Origin: UBA11524 sp964391995
GTDB taxonomy: Bacteria; Bacillota; Clostridia; Christensenellales; Aristaeellaceae
Length of the DNA stretch: 33,278 nt
Direction: 5' to 3'
NCBI GenBank assembly: GCA_964391995.1
Contig: CAYMOM010000010.1
Coordinates: 1 to 33,278 of the forward strand
Shown piece after piece: positions 15,696 to 22,923 of the stretch. The first letter of the stretch is position 1; each line of letters begins with the position of its first letter. A program made the position numbers and the translations under genes. The notes beneath the pieces were generated by a model. That model saw nothing but the letters and a program-made list of their open reading frames with translations. It did no database searches and had not been told where the DNA came from.

Positions 15696-16298
15696 ATGAG
15701 CGAACCGGAAATCAAGCAGGCGGAGCAGGAATCCGCCCAGGGCGCGCCCAAGCGGCGCCTGTTCAAGAAAAAGGAGAAGGTAAAAAAGACCCCGAAGCAG
15801 GAGCTGATCGAGTGGATCGTCACCATCGCGGCGGCGCTGGCCATCGCCCTGGTGGTGCGCACCTTCCTGTTCGAGCCGGTGCGGGTGGACGGGCGCTCCA
15901 TGAACGATACCCTGCAGGATGGCGAGATTATGTTCGTCACCAAGCCGGAATACCTTGCCGGCGACCCGGAGCGCTTTGACGTGGTCATCTGCCATTATCC
16001 CGAGCGCGGCAATACCAATTTCGTCAAGCGGGTGGTGGGCCTGCCCGGGGACACGGTGGAAATCAAGGACGGCTACCTGTATGTAAACGGCGAGAAGTAC
16101 GAGGAAGACTACCTGACCCACCGCCCCAATTATAACATGCAGCCCTACACCGTGCCGGAGGACATGTTCTTCGTCCTGGGTGACAACCGCTCCAACTCCA
16201 ACGACAGCCATATTATCGGCCCCATTTCCCGGGACATGATTGTGGGCCACGTCCGCCATGTGGTTTGGCCCCTGAACGCCTGGCGCGCCATTGAATAA
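15696..16298 (+). CDS. lepB: Signal peptidase I
   Basis: A 200-residue S26 signal peptidase that cleaves signal peptides at the outer face of the membrane. A positively charged cytoplasmic segment (residues 19-35) precedes one membrane helix (about 38-56). The catalytic serine is S68 in GRSMNDTL and the catalytic lysine is K111 in VKRVVGLPGD; the conserved GDNRSNSNDS box lies at 162-171. SMNDTL replaces the textbook SMxPTL. GGAGG lies 7 bases before the ATG. It starts 57 bases after the TPR gene with no terminator between them, so read-through from the mrf operon is likely. It is a candidate enzyme for processing the exported proteins in this window. Confidence 0.93.
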   Translation: MSEPEIKQAEQESAQGAPKRRLFKKKEKVKKTPKQELIEWIVTIAAALAIALVVRTFLFEPVRVDGRSMNDTLQDGEIMFVTKPEYLAGDPERFDVVICHYPERGNTNFVKRVVGLPGDTVEIKDGYLYVNGEKYEEDYLTHRPNYNMQPYTVPEDMFFVLGDNRSNSNDSHIIGPISRDMIVGHVRHVVWPLNAWRAIE

Positions 16299-16312
16299 TC
16301 CCCGGCCCAAAC

Positions 16313-16341
16313 AAAAAAGACCGCAAACGCGGCCTTTTTTT
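16313..16341. terminator. Bidirectional terminator between lepB and the hydrolase operon
   Basis: A-tract, GACCGC, loop AAAC, GCGGCC, T-tract. The stem has one A-C mismatch and is extended by the A/T tracts on both sides. It lies between the convergent ends of lepB (16298, plus) and the last GH43 gene (16376, minus) and has a T-run in both directions, so it can end both transcripts. Confidence 0.85.
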
Positions 16342-16375
16342 ATTAGGAAAACGCCTTGCCGGCTGCGGCCCGGCA

Positions 16376-17701
16376 TCACTCAGCCTGCTCGAAAAGGAAG
16401 GAATCCACCATCAGGCTGTTTGGCTGATAGCTGCCGCCGTTGTAGAAGCGCAGGCGGTTTTCGCCCGCTCTCATCCGCACCAGGCCCATGTCAAACACCT
16501 GCCAGCCTTCGGTATGGGGGAAGGCAAAATGTCTGTCAAAGGCATAGTCCTCCGACGTCTCCGCGTAGATCGCCACATCGTTGAACAGCGCCTTCATGCG
16601 CACGGTGCCGCCGGGGTTGTTCAGGCGCACCTTCAGCCGGCATGTGCGCTCCGTACAGCTCTGGGCCATGACCACCAGGCCAAAGTAGCTTTTCTCAAAG
16701 CCGGTCACATAGCCTTCGCCCCAGTAGCCGGGCACAGCCGTATCCGCATGGGTGCCCCGCAGCTGGCCGCGCATGGCAGGCGCGCCGGCGGCATCCAGCA
16801 GGATGGTCACACTGCCGGCGGTTTCCCCGGTTTCGGTGGAGCAAACGCCATCCCGGTTGGGGTAAATGGGCTGGATGGTGCCATCGGGGTTATAGTGCAC
16901 CTCGTCGCACATCAGGCAGCGGGCCTCGCTCATGCCGGTGATCCAGCAGCTGTGATGCAGCGCATACCATTTGCCCTTGAACTCGATAACGGAGCCATGA
17001 TTGGTGCCGGCCTGTCCCTCAAACACAGGAATGTATTCCCCGGCGAAGGTATACGGCCCCAGGGGCTTATCGGCAATGGCATAATACATGTGCTCCGGCC
17101 ACTTGTTTTCATACAGGCCGGGATAGGTCAGGTAATACCGGCCCTGATACTTGTGCACAAAGGGGCCCTCGAACACCCAGGTGAGCTGCCCTGTCAGGTC
17201 AACCTCCGTGCCGGGGACGGCCTCCAGCAGGTCATCAGTCAGCCGGCAGGCGCGGCAGGAGCCACCCGAACCCCAGAACAGGTAGGGTGTGCCGTCATCA
17301 TCCACAAACAATGCCGGATCCTGCCCGTGTTCCACGCCCTTGATGTACCCCATATCCCGGAAAGGCCCCTGGGGCAGGTCGCTCACCGCCAGGCCTGTGC
17401 GGAACATGCCGGTAGCCGCCTCAATGGCGCAGAACACCAGGTAATACCTGCCGTGGCGGTGGCATGCATCAATGGCCCACATGTGGCTGATGGCCCAGGG
17501 CACATTTTCCAGGCTCAGCACACAGCCATAGTCGATCCAGTTCACCATATCCGTGGAGGAAAACACATGGTAGGACTGCATAGTATCGTGGGTGGTGGTG
17601 CCGGGCTGGTCGTGGGAGGTGTAAAGCCAGATGGTGCCCTTGTCGTCCCAGACGTGGGCGGAAGGGTCTGCCGCGAGAACGGTGGGAATCAGTGGATTCA
17701 T
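16376..17701 (-). CDS. GH43 glycosidase with C-terminal CBM6/35-like domain
   Basis: A 441-residue five-bladed beta-propeller hydrolase, probably an alpha-L-arabinofuranosidase or beta-xylosidase; the subfamily could not be set by eye. The GH43 triad is visible: D12 in AADPSAHVW (base), D128 in GQDPALFVDDDG (pKa modulator) and E178 in WVFEGPF (acid). Residues about 300-441 look like a carbohydrate-binding module of the CBM6/35 kind (GYWGEGYVTGF, EGWQVFDMGLVRMRAGENRL, ending in a hydrophobic strand). No signal peptide, so it should act in the cytoplasm. GGAGG lies 6 bases before the ATG, 34 bases after the other GH43 gene. It is the last gene of the operon. Confidence 0.88.
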   Translation of the reverse strand: MNPLIPTVLAADPSAHVWDDKGTIWLYTSHDQPGTTTHDTMQSYHVFSSTDMVNWIDYGCVLSLENVPWAISHMWAIDACHRHGRYYLVFCAIEAATGMFRTGLAVSDLPQGPFRDMGYIKGVEHGQDPALFVDDDGTPYLFWGSGGSCRACRLTDDLLEAVPGTEVDLTGQLTWVFEGPFVHKYQGRYYLTYPGLYENKWPEHMYYAIADKPLGPYTFAGEYIPVFEGQAGTNHGSVIEFKGKWYALHHSCWITGMSEARCLMCDEVHYNPDGTIQPIYPNRDGVCSTETGETAGSVTILLDAAGAPAMRGQLRGTHADTAVPGYWGEGYVTGFEKSYFGLVVMAQSCTERTCRLKVRLNNPGGTVRMKALFNDVAIYAETSEDYAFDRHFAFPHTEGWQVFDMGLVRMRAGENRLRFYNGGSYQPNSLMVDSFLFEQAE

Positions 17702-17735
17702 AATAGCCTCCTTGCTGTTCGGCTGTCGTTTCGTG

Positions 17736-18602
17736 TCAGGTCATGCAGACGGGCAGCATATCGTCACCGTCAAAATCCAGCCTGTCCATGCACAGCACCC
17801 GGTGACCTGCCTCCAGGTCGCCGATGATGCGCCGGTGGTAGACAATGCGCCATTCATCCGTACCGGGGATATTCAGATAGCCGTGGTGACCGGGGCCATC
17901 GGCTATCTCCGAGGACTGGAGGATGGTTTTGCTGTCGGAGGAGATGTCCAGGGGATTGCCGCTTTTGCTCATGGACACTTGGTAGGTGCCGTTGACCCAG
18001 TCGCCCTCCGACCACATGAAGTAATACACACCCTTGCGCTTGAGCATGCACGGGCCTTCCACATAGCCCTTGGGGGTAATGGGCTTGCACCAGCTGCCGT
18101 CTTCCAGGGGGATGAAGCCAGTCATATCCTCCCGCATGATGGCGGCATTGCAGTGCTGCCATCCGCCCCAGTACAGGTACACCGTGCCGTCGTCATCCTT
18201 GAACAGATGGGCGTCAATGGGCTGGGCGTAGTTCACAAACCTGTCCACCAGTGGGTGACCCAGCAGGTTCACAAAGGGGCCTGCCGGGGAATCGGACACG
18301 GCAATCTCCAGCCCGCCGTACTGGTGGTTGTTCTGAATATCGTTGCTGGCGAAGATCAGGTAATACCTGCCGTTCCGGTCAACGATGGTGGGCGCCCACA
18401 CCGCCCGGTGAATGTAGGGATAGCCGCTCATGTCGATGATGTCCGGGTGCTTTTCCCAGTGCACCAAATCGGCGGAGGAAAAGGCATCCAGGTTCATCTG
18501 CTCCCCATAGGCGGAGAAGGACTTGGTGACGTATATGTAGTACCGCCCGTTGTAGTACCGGGCTTCCGGGTCGGCATACCAGCCGGGAACAATGGGATTC
18601 AT
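17736..18602 (-). CDS. GH43 glycosidase, single domain
   Basis: A 288-residue GH43 enzyme with the catalytic domain only. The triad is D11 in WYADPE, D130 in QPIDAHLFKDDDG and E182 in GYVEGPCML. Other family marks are AVWAPTIV near residue 68 and YYLIFASNDIQ near 80. No signal peptide. The start overlaps the GH92 stop by four bases (ATGA), which implies translational coupling. An arabinofuranosidase or xylosidase activity is the family expectation. It is quite different from the neighbouring GH43, so the two probably act on different linkages rather than being a recent duplication. Confidence 0.88.
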   Translation of the reverse strand: MNPIVPGWYADPEARYYNGRYYIYVTKSFSAYGEQMNLDAFSSADLVHWEKHPDIIDMSGYPYIHRAVWAPTIVDRNGRYYLIFASNDIQNNHQYGGLEIAVSDSPAGPFVNLLGHPLVDRFVNYAQPIDAHLFKDDDGTVYLYWGGWQHCNAAIMREDMTGFIPLEDGSWCKPITPKGYVEGPCMLKRKGVYYFMWSEGDWVNGTYQVSMSKSGNPLDISSDSKTILQSSEIADGPGHHGYLNIPGTDEWRIVYHRRIIGDLEAGHRVLCMDRLDFDGDDMLPVCMT

Positions 18603-20668
18603 GAAGTGATTTCCCCTTTCATCAGTGTCTCATGGAGGATGATCGGCGGCATATCGTCCGTCAGCTGCACGGTGCAGCCGCTGCCCAGGTGCAGCGCCAC
18701 GCTTTTTCCCCCGGTGCCAATGGTGATATACTCCGCCTTGCCCGGGCACAGGGGGTAAAGGCCCAGGGTGCCCAGCACATACCATGCAGCCATGGAGCCA
18801 TTGTCCTCATCCCCCGGGAAAGCATCCGGGGAGAAGCCCTCTGCCATCATGCGGTGCACCCAGTGGGCAGCCTTGTCCCGGCGGCCCAGGGCGGCATACA
18901 GGTAGGGCAGGTGAAAGCTGGGCTGGTTGGATATGGCGCACTGGCCGAAATCCGCCGCGTGCATCTCCGTCATTTCGTGAATCTCGCAGGGATAGGTGCC
19001 AGTTTCAAAATCCGGCGGCGTGGCGAAAAGCTCGTCCAGCTTCTTTTCAAGGCCGTCATAGCCGCAGTACAGTTCCGCCAGGCCGGGTAGATCATGCTGC
19101 ACGCCGAAGCCATTCTGCCAGGCCGCACCCTCGCAGTATTCCCCGCCCCAGCGGATGGGCGAGAAATCCTCCGGGAAGGTTCCGTCCGCTTTCCTGCCGC
19201 GGATGAACCCCGCTTTCGGGTCAAACAGGCTGCGGTAGGCCTTGCTGCGCCGCAGGTATTCCTGCTGAATGTCCTCTTTCCCCAGCAGCGCCGCCACCTG
19301 GGCAATGCAGAAATCGCAATACGCTGCATCCAGGGTGTTGTTGGCGCTTTCGCCGTATTTGTCGCAGGGCACATACCCCAGGCGGCAGTAGTCCTCCACG
19401 CCAATGCGCCCATGGCGGCGCTCTTCGTCTGCCACGTTGGCATTCTTCAGCATGCCTTCCAGGGCCAGCGCCATCTGTTCCCGGGTCAGCAGGCCCTTTA
19501 CCGCCGCATCCGCCAGCACAATATCCACCAGGGCACCGGGCATAATGCTCCGCTCCCCGGGGGACACCCACTTGGGCAGCCAGCCTTCTTCTTTGTAGAA
19601 GTTCAGGTAGCCTTGCAGCATTTCCTGCAGCCTGCCGGGCACCAGCAGGGAAAACAGCGGATACAGGGTGCGGAAGGTATCCCAGAAGCCGTTGTCGGTA
19701 TACATCACGCCGGGCGCACATTCGCCAGTGCCGACAGCATAGTGCACGGGGTTCCCCTGGGCATCAAGCTCGTGAAACACATGGGGAAACAGAAAGCACC
19801 GGTACAGGCAGGAGTAGAAGGTGCGCAGGCGTTCCTCCGTGTCCTCCACCGCAATGCGGGAAAGCAGGCCGTTCCAGGCGGCATTGGTTTCTGCCTGGAT
19901 CTGCGCAAAGGTTTTCTCCCCTATCTCCCGGTCAATGGCGCGGGATGCCATTTGGGCCGAAAGGTAAGAGGTGCCCAGCCGCACGGTCAGCTTTTCGCCC
20001 CGTTTCATTAGGAACGCCACAGCAATGCCCTGTCCCCTGTCGCAGCCGGCGCTGCCGGAAAAGGTGCTGCCATCGGGCAGGGTCAGCAGGGTATGCTCCA
20101 GGTCAATGGGCTTGTCGAACCGCAGCTCAAAATAGCTCCTGAAGTCCCTGCGGGTGCCGTCACCCCGGGCGTTTGTCCAGCCGGTCAGCCTACCGTGGGC
20201 CGCATCCACCCGGACTTCCGTCATAAAGTCAAAGGGCAGCAGGGTGAAAAGGGGCGTTTCGTCCGTATCCCAGGTGATTTCCATCATGGCGCAGCGCTCC
20301 GTGGGCACCAGGGCCATGGTGGCATGATACCGGCGGAAGCACACCGCCAGGTGACCGGGGTTCATGGCGATTTCCTCAAAACCGGAGCCGCGCTCCTCCG
20401 CCGCAGAAACAGGCACGCCGCACTGGGGCAGCATGACAAAGTGCCCATAGTCCCCCACCCATGGGCTGGGCTGATGGGTCAGGCGGACACCCTGGCACTG
20501 CCTGTGGGCAGGATGGTAAAACCAGGCGCCGTCCCGGCTGGAGGTTTGCAGGGCAAAGGCGTTCATGCCAAAGGGCGCCGACACCAGCGGCAGGGTGTTT
20601 CCCCTGGAAAACTGCATGCAGGAGTCCGTTCCCTGCTTAATGTTCACATAGGAAGTCAGATCCTTCAT
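18599..20668 (-). CDS. GH92 alpha-mannosidase, probably alpha-1,2-specific
   Basis: A 689-residue calcium-dependent inverting exo-alpha-mannosidase. Family marks are TDNGFWDTFRT (about 324-334), YCEGAAWQNG (511-520) with probable general acid E513, and PGDEDNG (618-624) with probable base residues D620 and D622. H564-E565 in EIHEMTEM lies 51 residues after E513, the same distance as between the acid and the His-Glu pair that sets alpha-1,2 specificity in Bacteroides BT3990 (numbers recalled from the literature). No signal peptide, unlike many Bacteroides GH92 proteins, so a cytoplasmic substrate is expected. It overlaps the GH28 stop and the next GH43 start by four bases each. GGGAG lies 11 bases before the ATG. 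Confidence 0.9.
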   Translation of the reverse strand: MKDLTSYVNIKQGTDSCMQFSRGNTLPLVSAPFGMNAFALQTSSRDGAWFYHPAHRQCQGVRLTHQPSPWVGDYGHFVMLPQCGVPVSAAEERGSGFEEIAMNPGHLAVCFRRYHATMALVPTERCAMMEITWDTDETPLFTLLPFDFMTEVRVDAAHGRLTGWTNARGDGTRRDFRSYFELRFDKPIDLEHTLLTLPDGSTFSGSAGCDRGQGIAVAFLMKRGEKLTVRLGTSYLSAQMASRAIDREIGEKTFAQIQAETNAAWNGLLSRIAVEDTEERLRTFYSCLYRCFLFPHVFHELDAQGNPVHYAVGTGECAPGVMYTDNGFWDTFRTLYPLFSLLVPGRLQEMLQGYLNFYKEEGWLPKWVSPGERSIMPGALVDIVLADAAVKGLLTREQMALALEGMLKNANVADEERRHGRIGVEDYCRLGYVPCDKYGESANNTLDAAYCDFCIAQVAALLGKEDIQQEYLRRSKAYRSLFDPKAGFIRGRKADGTFPEDFSPIRWGGEYCEGAAWQNGFGVQHDLPGLAELYCGYDGLEKKLDELFATPPDFETGTYPCEIHEMTEMHAADFGQCAISNQPSFHLPYLYAALGRRDKAAHWVHRMMAEGFSPDAFPGDEDNGSMAAWYVLGTLGLYPLCPGKAEYITIGTGGKSVALHLGSGCTVQLTDDMPPIILHETLMKGEITS

Positions 20669-21942
20669 GGTGCGATAATCTCCCAGTCCCCGGTGTTCAC
20701 GTTTTCCAGCTGCACATCCTCCGCGCCGCGAATCATCAGCCCGCAGGAGGCAGGAACCTCCGCCGCAATGTCCGAGGGTGCCAGGTCGAACCGGTAACCC
20801 TTCAGGGCCAGGTTGGCAGAGAGCTTGCGAGTGTAATCGATATTCCTGAGGGAAACATTCTTGATATTGTTCTCCCAGCCGATGATGCCCATGGCGTTTT
20901 CACCCATGCAGGTAATGCCGTTCAGGTGCACGCTGCGGATGGCGCAGCCGGTTACCCGGTCAGGCTTCTGGCCGGCAGGCAGGTGCATATCGTGGCGCAC
21001 AGCCATCATGAATACCGGCTCGCCATTTCCCCACCAGTTGCCTGCGCGGACGCGGGTGTCAAAAATACAGTTGCTGACCCGCACATTTTCCACCAGGCCG
21101 CATTCATCGTGGCACATGATGCACAGGCCCCGGTTACTTTCCTTAATGATGCAGTTCGTAATCAGCACATTGCGCACCACGCTGTAGATATACCCCAGCA
21201 CAATGGCCTTGGAGCAGGACTTCAGCACGCAGTTGGTGATGACCACATCCTCGCAGGGTTTTTCCCAGTTGGTGATGCAGGAAAGGGCGATGCAGTCGTC
21301 CCCGGAGGAAATATGACAATCGGAGATGATCACCCCTTTGCAGGCGGACAGGTGAATGCCGTCGTCATTGGGGATGTTCAGGTCGGTGTCGATGGTCAGG
21401 CCGGTAACCTTCACATTCTCGCATTCGGAGAAGGTCAGCGTCCAGCAGGGTGCATCAACCAGGCGGATGCCGCTGACCGTCAGGTTTTTCGCCCCGTGCA
21501 TGAACAGGCACTGGGCCGGGCGCGGGCCGATGGGGTGGGTGCACTCCAGCTTCTGCTCTTCGGTGAAGGGAACGCCGCCGTGGGGCGTGTCGTAGGCATC
21601 CAGGTCGTAGAAGGCGTGACCGCTGAAATCAATGGTGCCGCTGCCGGTGATGGACACATTATCCTTGCGCAGGTTCACCACCAGCGCCCGCAGCTGTCCC
21701 ATTTCGTTGTGATAGTAGTCCTGGGGCGGATAGTCCGCCAGGTCACCGGAGGCCTTGATGACAGCGCCTGCCTCCAGGTGCATGGACACGCCGTCCAGGT
21801 TGATGGTGCCCGTCAGAAAGGTGCCGGCAGGCACAAGAACAGTTTCGCCAGTCTTTTTCGCCGCGGCAATCGCATCGGCAAAGGCCCGGGTGTTCATGAA
21901 CCTGCCATCGCCAACGGCGCCGAAATCAAGAATGTTCAGCAT
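20665..21942 (-). CDS. GH28 polygalacturonase-family protein with altered active site
   Basis: A 425-residue right-handed beta-helix protein of the polygalacturonase family. It opens with NILDFGAVGDG and has the coil repeats VTGLTIDT, VVITNCVLKS and VLITNCIIKE. Two catalytic aspartate motifs remain: PNDDGIHL (D194) and SGDDCIAL (D215, D216). The usual GHG histidine motif is replaced by VLGYIYSV, and the usual RIK motif reads NRGLCI. The substrate is therefore doubtful; rhamnogalacturonan, xylogalacturonan or another glycosyl linkage are options. The frame extends upstream to 22026, but ATG 21942 has AAGGAGG 8 bases before it and follows the GH26 stop by 13 bases. No signal peptide. Confidence is high for the fold, low for the substrate. 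Confidence 0.85.
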   Translation of the reverse strand: MLNILDFGAVGDGRFMNTRAFADAIAAAKKTGETVLVPAGTFLTGTINLDGVSMHLEAGAVIKASGDLADYPPQDYYHNEMGQLRALVVNLRKDNVSITGSGTIDFSGHAFYDLDAYDTPHGGVPFTEEQKLECTHPIGPRPAQCLFMHGAKNLTVSGIRLVDAPCWTLTFSECENVKVTGLTIDTDLNIPNDDGIHLSACKGVIISDCHISSGDDCIALSCITNWEKPCEDVVITNCVLKSCSKAIVLGYIYSVVRNVLITNCIIKESNRGLCIMCHDECGLVENVRVSNCIFDTRVRAGNWWGNGEPVFMMAVRHDMHLPAGQKPDRVTGCAIRSVHLNGITCMGENAMGIIGWENNIKNVSLRNIDYTRKLSANLALKGYRFDLAPSDIAAEVPASCGLMIRGAEDVQLENVNTGDWEIIAP

Positions 21943-21955
21943 GCTATTGTCCTCC

Positions 21956-22921
21956 TTAGTACAGTTCCGGCAGGCGATCCTTGGTAATGGCCCAGGGATG
22001 GCGGTACATGGCGCGGAGTTCGTCATAGGCGGTAAAATCCTCCGCCGTGCAGAAAACGCCGCACCAGGTCATGTAGGATACCCAGGCCGCCTTGTCCTTT
22101 GCCAGCGCCTGAGCCGAGGGTATGGCGCCAATCTCGCCAATGAGGGGAATCTTCTGCTGCCGGGTAATGCCTTGCAGGGCCGCCAGCTTATCCAGGTGGG
22201 CGGTGTGCTCATGGGCCGGGGGATAAATATCGCAGGAAATGATGTCCACCGTGTCGTCCCCGGGGTAGCACTCGGGCACGGCGGTGTTCCACACCCAGAT
22301 CAGGTTGTTCAGGCCGTGCAGGTTGGTGTAGCGGTCATACATCAGCCGCCACAGGGCCTTGACGGTTTCCGGGCCTCGCTTGCCCCACCAGAACCAGTTC
22401 CCGTCCCCCTCATGGAAAGGCCGCCACAGAATGGGCACGCCTGCTGCGCAGAAGGGCCGCAGAAGTGCAGCCATCATGTCCATGTCCTGGAGCAGCGCCC
22501 TGTTTTCCGGGGTGCCCTCCGCCAGGGCCTGCCGGGCGTCAAAGTCCGTGTTGTCCGCAAAGAAGGACTTCCCATGCCCGCCCACCGGGGAAAACCAGTG
22601 CCAGGTGAAGGTCAGCACGCCTTTTTGTTTGGCCCATTCCCAGGCCTGGCGCAGGGTGCCATAGTTGCCTTCAACCTCCTCCATGCACTCCTCATCCGTA
22701 TCCCAATAATTGATGTTGGGCGAGTAGGCCAGCAGCTCAAAGCCCAGCAGCGCAGGCTGCTTGCCAGTGATGCTTTCAATGTGGTGTAGCTCCTCCATGC
22801 CCCGGGTTTTGGTGTGCTGACCCGTCAGAATGCCATGGCCGGAAAGCTCCGCCAGGTATTCCGTCATCCGGTGGACGCAGGGCTGGGCGTTGGGGTTGCA
22901 GGGGGTGGTGATGAAGTTCAT
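21956..22921 (-). CDS. GH26 beta-mannanase, cytoplasmic
   Basis: A 321-residue (beta/alpha)8 barrel enzyme that cleaves beta-1,4-mannosidic bonds. The acid/base is E171 in WRPFHEGDGNWFWWG and the nucleophile is E263 in IPLIGEIGAIP; TGQHTKT and FTWHWFSP are further GH26 marks. There is no signal peptide or carbohydrate-binding module, so it should cut imported manno-oligosaccharides rather than polymer outside the cell. ATG 22921 is preferred to an in-frame TTG at 22927 because GGAGG lies 7 bases before it. Only two bases separate it from the stop of the beta-mannosidase, so the two are coupled. An exo-acting or mannobiose-releasing activity is possible. Confidence 0.92.
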   Translation of the reverse strand: MNFITTPCNPNAQPCVHRMTEYLAELSGHGILTGQHTKTRGMEELHHIESITGKQPALLGFELLAYSPNINYWDTDEECMEEVEGNYGTLRQAWEWAKQKGVLTFTWHWFSPVGGHGKSFFADNTDFDARQALAEGTPENRALLQDMDMMAALLRPFCAAGVPILWRPFHEGDGNWFWWGKRGPETVKALWRLMYDRYTNLHGLNNLIWVWNTAVPECYPGDDTVDIISCDIYPPAHEHTAHLDKLAALQGITRQQKIPLIGEIGAIPSAQALAKDKAAWVSYMTWCGVFCTAEDFTAYDELRAMYRHPWAITKDRLPELY

Positions 22922-22923
22922 GC

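Noticed and set aside
21943..22026. N-terminal extension of the GH28 gene into the GH26 gene
   Set aside because: It would overlap the GH26 coding region by 71 bases and lacks a binding site, while AAGGAGG precedes the ATG at 21942.
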